Positions 56,322-64,000 of a DNA stretch of 64,000 nt are shown here, in pieces. The notes beneath the pieces were generated by a model, which was not told the origin of the DNA, ran no database searches, and was given only the letters and a program-made list of their open reading frames with translations. The stretch's first letter is position 1. Each line of letters begins with the position of its first letter. Where the stretch lies: positions 1,922,001 through 1,986,000 of the forward strand of contig NZ_CP040428.1 of assembly GCF_005671395.1 (NCBI RefSeq). Direction: 5' to 3'. This DNA comes from Jejubacter calystegiae. Its GTDB lineage: Bacteria; Pseudomonadota; Gammaproteobacteria; Enterobacterales; Enterobacteriaceae. Made by a program: the position numbers and the translations under genes.

Positions 56322-57788
56322 TTATGGCCGATGGTTGTAATTGGAAGCCGATGGCGTACTGCGCTTCGCATTATCCCAGACGCCGGGCTCCAGCTGGCTA
56401 TGAATTTCCGGAAAGCGTTCAGGATTAAAGACCGGCATCTTACCCAGCGCTCGCTGGCGTCGCCAGTCCCCGATCAACTCCCGGACCACCGGCGACAATA
56501 GCAGAATGGCAATCAGGTTAACGATCGCCATCAGAGCCGTCATTATCGTTGCCAGTTGCCAGACCCCCGGCATATAAAACAGGCAGCCGGCAATAACGGT
56601 GAGCAGTATGCTCAGCCGAAAGAGCAGGCGCCGGCTGGCCGTTGGGCGCAGCATAAAGTTCAGGTTATTCTCGGCATAAACGACGTTGGCGATAATTGTG
56701 GTGAAGGCAAACAGCACAACAATCAGAGTGACCAGCGTGCTACCCCACTGTCCCACCAATGAGGCCATCGCCAGGCGTAGAATCGAGAGGCCGTTGCTTT
56801 GTAGCTCGGGGATGTCGAGCACGCCGGAAAGCAGGATGACCATGGCTGTGATACTGCACAACACCAGCGTATCGAAGGCCACGCCAACCATCTGTACCAG
56901 CCCCTGGGCCGCCGGATGAGGAGGCCAGGAAACCGCCGCCGCCGCGACATTGGGCGTTGAACCCACCCCCGCTTCGTTAGAGAACATCCCGTGCTGGAAT
57001 CCCTGGCTTAATGCCTGGCTCAGGGTATAGCCGAGTGTACCGGCGGCAACTTCGTGCCAGCCGAAGGCGCCGCGCAGCACCAGTCCAAGGACCGAAGGTA
57101 TCTGGTCGATATGCCATAGCATTAGCCCCAGGCCCGGCAGTAGCCAGCACAGGCTCATTATCGGCACCAGCCAGAGCGCAATGGTGGCGACGCCCTGAAT
57201 GCCGCGGCGAATGGCCAGCGCGCACAGGACGAATAGCGTGATGCTAATCGCCAGCGGGGAAATATTAAAGGTTTGATGCAGCGCCCGGGAAATGGCGGAA
57301 GCCTGAAGATAGTTAGCGATAAAGCCAAAGGCGACAATCAGCATGACGGCGAACAGGCTGCCCATCCAGCGCATACCCAGGCCCCGGGTCATGTACCAGG
57401 CGGGGCCGCCCTGAAACTGTCCGCGGTCGTTACGGGTTTTATAAAGCTGCGCCAGAGTACATTCGGCAAAGGAGATCCCCATACCGATAATGCCGGTGAC
57501 CCACATCCAGAAGATGGCGCCGGGCCCGCCAGCGGCCAGCGCTATTGCTACGCCGGACAGACTGCCGACGCCGACCCGCGCCGCAAGGCTGATAAGCAGC
57601 GCCTGAAGTGCGCTAAGACCGTCTCGCGGCGGCGTGATACTTCGTCTGAGCAGGGGGCAAAACATGCGCAAATGACGAAACTGGATATAACCGGTGTGCC
57701 AGGTAAACCAGATGCCCGCGCCAGCCAGCAGATAGATAAGAATTGAGCCCCATATCAGGTCGCTCATGAATAACAGAAAATCGTGCAT
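56322..57788 (-). CDS. yaaJ: AGCS-family alanine/glycine:cation symporter YaaJ
   Basis: 488 residues against 476 in E. coli, clearly homologous but more diverged than its neighbours. About eleven membrane segments. Family signatures: FTWHTGYIQFRHLRMF, SLAARVGVGSLSGVAIALAA, GGPGAIFWMWVTGIIGM and GMFSNEAGVGSTPNVAAAAV. Imports small neutral amino acids with Na+ or H+. It starts upstream of talB in the opposite direction. Confidence 0.92.
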   Translation of the reverse strand: MHDFLLFMSDLIWGSILIYLLAGAGIWFTWHTGYIQFRHLRMFCPLLRRSITPPRDGLSALQALLISLAARVGVGSLSGVAIALAAGGPGAIFWMWVTGIIGMGISFAECTLAQLYKTRNDRGQFQGGPAWYMTRGLGMRWMGSLFAVMLIVAFGFIANYLQASAISRALHQTFNISPLAISITLFVLCALAIRRGIQGVATIALWLVPIMSLCWLLPGLGLMLWHIDQIPSVLGLVLRGAFGWHEVAAGTLGYTLSQALSQGFQHGMFSNEAGVGSTPNVAAAAVSWPPHPAAQGLVQMVGVAFDTLVLCSITAMVILLSGVLDIPELQSNGLSILRLAMASLVGQWGSTLVTLIVVLFAFTTIIANVVYAENNLNFMLRPTASRRLLFRLSILLTVIAGCLFYMPGVWQLATIMTALMAIVNLIAILLLSPVVRELIGDWRRQRALGKMPVFNPERFPEIHSQLEPGVWDNAKRSTPSASNYNHRP

Positions 57789-57988
57789 TGATATCCTTTA
57801 ATGCCGCGCCCTGGCCGTTCCGTGCCGCGCGCTGATTCGGCCGTCCGTCATGTCGTGGTGATAAGTCTTAGAGTTTATCACATAGGGTAACTCCTGGGTG
57901 ACTCAGGTTGCACCGAAAGAGGGGCGTGATATTATCGAGTGAGACCGGTTACATCTCACTAACAAGTAGTTTTAACGAGAAATCTATC

Positions 57989-58942
57989 ATGACGGATAAA
58001 TTGACCTCCCTGCGTCAGTACACCACAGTCGTGGCTGACACCGGAGACATCGCGGCGATGAAGCTGTATCAGCCGCAGGATGCCACAACCAACCCTTCAC
58101 TGATTCTCAATGCCGCTCAGATTCCTGAATACCGTAAGCTTATCGACGATGCCGTTGAATGGGCGCGCGGCCAGAGCAGCGATCGTGCGCAGCAGGTGGT
58201 GGATGCTACCGACAAGCTGGCGGTAAACATCGGCCTTGAGATCCTGAAACTGATCCCCGGTCGTATTTCTACCGAGGTTGATGCGCGTCTCTCTTACGAT
58301 ACCGAAGCGAGCATCGCCAAGGCGAAGCGCCTGATCAAGATGTACAATGATGCCGGTATCGGCAACGACCGCATCCTTATCAAACTGGCCTCTACCTGGC
58401 AGGGGATTCGCGCAGCTGAACAGCTGGAAAAAGAGGGCATCAACTGTAACCTGACCCTGCTGTTCTCCTTCGCTCAGGCGCGTGCCTGCGCCGAAGCGGG
58501 CGTTTACCTGATCTCGCCGTTCGTTGGCCGTATTCTCGACTGGTACAAAGCTAATACCGACAAGAAAGAGTATGCGCCTGCGGAAGATCCAGGCGTGGTA
58601 TCGGTGAGTGAAATCTACCAGTATTACAAAGAGCACGGTTATGAAACCGTGGTGATGGGCGCCAGCTTCCGTAACGTTGGCGAGATCCTGGAACTGGCGG
58701 GCTGCGACCGTCTGACCATTGCACCGGCTCTGCTCAAAGAACTGGCCGATAGCGAAGGCGCCATCGAACGCAAACTGGCCTGGGCGGGCGACGTGAAGGC
58801 GCGTCCGGAGCGCATGACCGAGTCTGCATTCCTGTGGAGCCATAACCAGGATCCGATGGCGGTCGACAAACTGGCGGAAGGTATCCGCAAGTTCGCCATT
58901 GACCAGGAAAAACTGGAAAAAATGGTCAGCGACCTGCTGTAA
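57989..58942 (+). CDS. talB: Transaldolase B
   Basis: 317 residues from ATG 57989, equal to E. coli TalB. Transfers dihydroxyacetone between sedoheptulose-7-phosphate and glyceraldehyde-3-phosphate in the pentose phosphate pathway. Schiff-base lysine in [32 protein letters not shown] and [16 protein letters not shown] also conserved. A 27-codon open stretch upstream has no homology. Confidence 0.98.
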   Translation: MTDKLTSLRQYTTVVADTGDIAAMKLYQPQDATTNPSLILNAAQIPEYRKLIDDAVEWARGQSSDRAQQVVDATDKLAVNIGLEILKLIPGRISTEVDARLSYDTEASIAKAKRLIKMYNDAGIGNDRILIKLASTWQGIRAAEQLEKEGINCNLTLLFSFAQARACAEAGVYLISPFVGRILDWYKANTDKKEYAPAEDPGVVSVSEIYQYYKEHGYETVVMGASFRNVGEILELAGCDRLTIAPALLKELADSEGAIERKLAWAGDVKARPERMTESAFLWSHNQDPMAVDKLAEGIRKFAIDQEKLEKMVSDLL

Positions 58943-58948
58943 TTCCCC

Positions 58949-58975
58949 CGTGGCCGGGTAACCGGCCACGTTCTC
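58949..58975 (+). terminator. Terminator-like hairpin after talB
   Basis: 9-bp stem CGTGGCCGG / CCGGCCACG, loop GTAA, followed by TTCTC. T-tract weak. Confidence 0.6.
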
Positions 58976-59062
58976 ACTTCCCCCGAGCTTTCACCTCCTT
59001 CTGTCTGCAATTCCCTTCACAGTGTATGATTCGGGTATGAACCACTGATTTACGGACTTGCT

Positions 59063-59650
59063 ATGAACACCTTACGTATTGGCTTAGTTTCTATTTCCGA
59101 TCGGGCCTCCAGCGGCGTCTACCAGGATAAGGGCATTCCGGCTCTGGAAAGCTGGCTGGAGCAGGCGCTTGCCACCCCGTACCAGCTGGAACGACGCCTG
59201 ATCCCTGATGAACGTCAGCTTATTGAACAAACCCTGTGTGAACTGGTCGACGAGATGGGCTGCCATCTGGTATTGACCACTGGCGGTACCGGACCTGCCC
59301 GACGAGACGTCACGCCGGATGCAACCCTGGCGGTGGCCGACCGGGAAATGCCGGGGTTCGGTGAGCAGATGCGTCAGGTGAGTCTGCGTTTTGTCCCTAC
59401 GGCCATTCTGTCGCGCCAGGTGGGTGTGATTCGTAAACAGGCGCTGATCCTCAACCTGCCCGGTCAGCCGAAAGCGATTCAGGAAACCCTGGAAGGGGTG
59501 AGGGACGATGCGGGTAACGTGCTGGTACAGGGTATCTTCGCCAGCGTGCCGTACTGCATCCAGTTGCTGGAAGGCCCTTATGTTGAAACTCACGCCCAGG
59601 TGGTTGCCGCCTTTCGTCCGAAAAGCGCCAGGCGTGAAAATGTCGGCTGA
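59063..59650 (+). CDS. mog: Molybdopterin adenylyltransferase Mog
   Basis: 195 residues, the E. coli length. Adenylates molybdopterin before molybdate insertion. MoCF signature LVLTTGGTGPARRDVTPDAT; conserved start LRIGLVSISDRASSGVYQDK and NLPGQPKAIQETLEGV. Follows talB as in E. coli. Confidence 0.96.
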   Translation: MNTLRIGLVSISDRASSGVYQDKGIPALESWLEQALATPYQLERRLIPDERQLIEQTLCELVDEMGCHLVLTTGGTGPARRDVTPDATLAVADREMPGFGEQMRQVSLRFVPTAILSRQVGVIRKQALILNLPGQPKAIQETLEGVRDDAGNVLVQGIFASVPYCIQLLEGPYVETHAQVVAAFRPKSARRENVG

Positions 59651-59775
59651 GTTCGCTTTTTTACATCATCGATAGTCGTATATCTCTGGCACAGCGCGAT
59701 TTTATCGTTATAGTAACTACATGTTTACAATGAAATGGAAACTATTCGATACACTCAAGAGGTGACGGTTTATCT

Positions 59776-61077
59776 ATGGCTCAGGACACGCGACCACTCA
59801 ACCGCCAGGACTATAAAACGCTGGCGCTGGCTGCCCTTGGCGGGGCGCTGGAGTTCTACGATTTCATCATATTCGTTTTTTTCGCAGCGGTGGTGGGGGC
59901 GCTGTTCTTCCCGCCGGACGTTCCCGAATGGCTGCGCCAGGTTCAGACCTTCGGCATTTTTGCCGCCGGTTATCTGATTCGCCCACTCGGCGGTATTGTG
60001 ATGGCGCACTTTGGCGATCGTAGCGGCCGTAAACGCATGTTTACCCTGAGTATCCTGATGATGGCGTTGCCGACCCTGGCGATTGGCCTGCTGCCGACCT
60101 GGGATACGCTCGGCGTCGCAGCGCCGCTGCTGTTGCTGGTCATGCGGTTACTACAGGGGGCGGCTATCGGCGGCGAAGTGCCGGGCGCCTGGGTTTTTGT
60201 GGCTGAGCATGTGCCGGAGCGGCGTACCGGGCTGGCCTGTGGCATTCTGACCGCAGGGCTGACGCTGGGGATTTTGCTGGGCTCACTGGTGGCGACCCTG
60301 GTGAATTCGCTGTTAACGCCCGATGCGGTACAAGGCTGGGGCTGGCGAATTCCGTTTTTGCTCGGTGGCATCTTCGGGCTAATGGCGATGTATCTGCGGC
60401 GCTGGTTACAGGAGACGCCGGTCTTTGTGGAGCTGCAACAGCGTAAAATGCTGGCGCGCGAACTGCCGGTGAGAGCGGTCGTCACCCGTCATCGTAAAGC
60501 CGTGATGGTCTCTATGCTGCTTACCTGGCTGCTGTCGGCCGGTATTGTGGTGGTGATCCTGATGGCGCCGACCTGGCTTCAGCAGCAGGCCGCTATCGCA
60601 CCAGCCCGGGCGCTGCAGGCTAACAGCGTGGCGACCATTATGCTGTGTTGCGGCTGTCTGCTGGCGGGGCTGGCTGCCGATCGCTTCGGCGCCGGTAAGA
60701 CCTTCATGGTGGGAAGCCTGGTGCTGGCGCTGTGCAGCGCGCTGTTTTATCACCTGATGCTGAGTCATCCTGAGTCGCTGTTTCTGCTCTATGGACTGGT
60801 GGGCCTCAGCGTCGGTGTAGTGGGCGCCGTACCTTTTGTCATGGTGCGGGCCTTTCCGCCGGAGGTGCGCTTTTCCGGGCTCTCTTTTTCTTACAACATG
60901 TCCTACGCCGTATTTGGCGGGCTGTCGCCGATTGCGGTAACGCTAATGATGGGGATCTCCCCGCTGGCGCCGGCCTGGTATGTACTGGCTCTGGCATTGA
61001 TGGGGCTGGTTATCGGTTTCTGGCTCTGGCGTTCGCCGCAGGTGACCGGTGACTTGCAGACCCAGCGGGTGATGTGA
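59776..61077 (+). CDS. MHS-type MFS transporter
   Basis: 433 residues with twelve helices. Metabolite:H+ symporter features: ALGGALEFYDFIIFVFFAAV in helix 1, GDRSGRKRMF in loop 2-3, LLQGAAIGGEVPGAWVFVAE in helix 4-5, resembling ShiA, KgtP and ProP. The substrate is unknown. It sits between mog and satP, a place empty in E. coli. A -10-like TATAGT (59709-59714) lies upstream. Confidence 0.87.
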   Translation: MAQDTRPLNRQDYKTLALAALGGALEFYDFIIFVFFAAVVGALFFPPDVPEWLRQVQTFGIFAAGYLIRPLGGIVMAHFGDRSGRKRMFTLSILMMALPTLAIGLLPTWDTLGVAAPLLLLVMRLLQGAAIGGEVPGAWVFVAEHVPERRTGLACGILTAGLTLGILLGSLVATLVNSLLTPDAVQGWGWRIPFLLGGIFGLMAMYLRRWLQETPVFVELQQRKMLARELPVRAVVTRHRKAVMVSMLLTWLLSAGIVVVILMAPTWLQQQAAIAPARALQANSVATIMLCCGCLLAGLAADRFGAGKTFMVGSLVLALCSALFYHLMLSHPESLFLLYGLVGLSVGVVGAVPFVMVRAFPPEVRFSGLSFSYNMSYAVFGGLSPIAVTLMMGISPLAPAWYVLALALMGLVIGFWLWRSPQVTGDLQTQRVM

Positions 61078-61114
61078 GGGTAGGGCCCTCGCCGTCAGGC
61101 GAGGGCCAGGAACG

Positions 61115-61681
61115 TTAGTGACGTTCGCCAATCGGCAGCAGGGTACGGCCTGCTTTTTCATTAAGCACTTCCGCCATCGCCGTCCAGAAGGCGCTGGCGC
61201 CGCAGGTAATGCCGACCCAACCGGCGATGCGTACCGTCTGCGCGCTGTCGGCCAGATGGCCGATGGCGAGCAGGGCGAAGAGCACGGTCAGGCTCAGGAA
61301 GACGAACTGCAGGGCGCGGTTGCCTCCCAGGGTGCCGAAGAACATAAACAGCGTGAAAATACCCCACAGGCCGAGCCAGGCCCCCATAAACTGGCTATTT
61401 GCCGCTTCAGCCAGCCCCATTTTCGGCATCAGCAGAATAGCGACCAGCGTCATCCAGAAGCAGCCGTAAGAGGTGAACGCCGTCAGACCGAAGGTATTTC
61501 CTTTTTTATATTCCAGCACTCCGGCAATAATTTGCGCGAGACCGCCATAAAAGAGCCCCATCGCCAGAATAATGCCGTCGAGAGGGAACAGATTAATATT
61601 ATGCAGATTGAGCAGGATGGTGGTCATGCCAAAGCCCATCAGGCCCAGCGGAGCCGGGTTAGCCAGTTTTACAGTTTCCAT
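61115..61681 (-). CDS. satP: Acetate/succinate:H+ symporter SatP
   Basis: 188 residues, the E. coli length. Six membrane helices of the AceTr/GPR1 family. Signature NPAPLGLMGFGMTTILLN near the start, then FGLTAFTSYGCFWMT and GWVGITCGASAFWTAMAEVL. Imports acetate and succinate by proton symport. Its start faces dnaK with the heat-shock promoters between. Confidence 0.95.
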   Translation of the reverse strand: METVKLANPAPLGLMGFGMTTILLNLHNINLFPLDGIILAMGLFYGGLAQIIAGVLEYKKGNTFGLTAFTSYGCFWMTLVAILLMPKMGLAEAANSQFMGAWLGLWGIFTLFMFFGTLGGNRALQFVFLSLTVLFALLAIGHLADSAQTVRIAGWVGITCGASAFWTAMAEVLNEKAGRTLLPIGERH

Positions 61682-61803
61682 AAAGCCTCAGTATCATCAT
61701 TAACAAAACAGCCACTCTCCGGCGGCTGGCGGCGCATCATATAGGGGCTCTGTTTGCTGCGTCTTTGATCGAAAGGGGTAAGAATGAAATTTTTTTTGTC
61801 TTC

Positions 61804-61834
61804 CCCCTTGATGGCGAGCGGGACGACCCCATCT
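61804..61834 (+). promoter_or_regulatory. Sigma32 promoter P1 of dnaK
   Basis: -35 CCCCTTGAT (61804-61812) and -10 CCCCATCT (61827-61834) match the heat-shock consensus and the E. coli dnaK P1. Confidence 0.88.
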
Positions 61835-61881
61835 TGTAGACAACCAACGAAGAGTGAATCTGAAAAAAAAGCGAATCCGGG

Positions 61882-61909
61882 CGGTTGAAAGAGACAATTT
61901 TGCCCTTAT
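61882..61909 (+). promoter_or_regulatory. Sigma32 promoter P2 of dnaK
   Basis: -35 CGGTTGAAA and -10 GCCCTTATT resemble E. coli dnaK P2, about 50 bp before the ATG. Confidence 0.7.
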
Positions 61910-61959
61910 TACAGGTTCACGATCATCAAAGATGACGAATTTTTAGTGGAGACGTTTAG

Positions 61960-63873
<1,914 letters not shown>

Positions 63874-63903
63874 TCGCCCTTTGAGTGGGTTAAGATTGTT
63901 CGC

Positions 63904-63934
63904 ACGGGCGTAGAGGTTTTTCCTCCACGCCCGT
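63904..63934 (+). terminator. Hairpin in the dnaK-dnaJ gap
   Basis: 13-bp stem with one mismatch (ACGGGCGTAGAGG / CCTCCACGCCCGT, loop TTTTT) followed by TTATTC. It may attenuate transcription into dnaJ and keep DnaK in excess. Confidence 0.55.
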
Positions 63935-63994
63935 TTATTCATCTATTCCCGGGAGGTTTTCTGAATCTATTCGGGGATAAGGGCAGATAAAAAG

Positions 63995-64000
63995 ATGGCG
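63995..64000 (+). CDS. dnaJ: First two codons of dnaJ (cut by window end)
   Basis: ATG GCG after a purine-rich stretch GGGATAAGGGCAG, 121 nt after dnaK, fits the M-A start of DnaJ. Based on position only. Confidence 0.5.

Noticed and set aside
61084-61107. Hairpin between the MHS transporter and satP
   Set aside because: Strong 10-bp stem but no T-tract on either strand, so not called a terminator.

Overview
The window is chromosomal DNA of an Enterobacteriaceae member. Most genes match Escherichia coli proteins almost end to end. Their order follows the E. coli arc from opgB/dnaC through the deo operon, arcA and the thr operon to dnaK. It is not E. coli: several blocks found there are absent (yjjP-yjjB, bglJ, yjjW-yjjI, yjjJ, creBCD, yaaW/yaaI) and other genes occupy those places. 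I do not assign a genus.

Layout. 0.3-6.4 kb: a chaperone-usher fimbrial cluster headed by a LuxR-type regulator with a TTG start. 6.4-11.2 kb: opgB, a possible 43-residue membrane peptide, yjjA, dnaC, dnaT. 11.3-15.5 kb: the accessory part, with a TetR regulator, four decayed gene fragments that look like the wreck of a catabolic operon, an AT-rich gap, a yjjQ-type regulator and a 240-bp MITE-like element with 21-bp terminal inverted repeats and an 8-bp target duplication. 15.7-18.8 kb: an MFS transporter, a YbaK-type deacylase, and fhuF plus a small membrane gene, each with a Fur-like site. 18.9-26.7 kb: three tRNA-Leu(CAG) genes, rsmC, holD, rimI, yjjG, prfC, osmY, ytjA, yjjU, yjjV. 26.8-32.8 kb: a CNT nucleoside transporter and deoCABD, with two DeoR operators, CRP sites and a palindromic repeat between deoA and deoB. 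32.9-40.2 kb: lplA, ytjB, serB, radA, nadR, ettA. 40.2-42.6 kb: a second accessory islet with two paralogous small membrane proteins, a frameshifted DUF4225 gene and a displaced ycaC. 42.7-50 kb: slt, trpR, yjjX, gpmB, rob, creA, arcA, yjtD. 50.1-55 kb: thrL attenuator and thrABC. 55.2-61.7 kb: a His/Pro-rich exported peptide, yaaA, yaaJ, talB, mog, an MHS-type transporter, satP. 61.8-64 kb: dnaK with two heat-shock promoters and the first two codons of dnaJ.

How the genes work together. The deo block imports nucleosides (CNT transporter) and degrades them (DeoA/DeoD phosphorylases, DeoB mutase, DeoC aldolase) under DeoR and CRP/CytR-type control. The thr block makes threonine under leader-peptide attenuation. 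serB-radA-nadR join serine synthesis, recombination repair and NAD regulation. The fimbrial genes form a complete set: major pilin, chaperone, usher, minor pilin and two-domain tip protein.

The least explained parts are the decayed catabolic cluster, the MITE-like element, the DUF4225 islet and the His/Pro-rich peptide. I found no CRISPR array, prophage or complete insertion sequence. Gene names rest on recalled family sequences and synteny, not on database searches.
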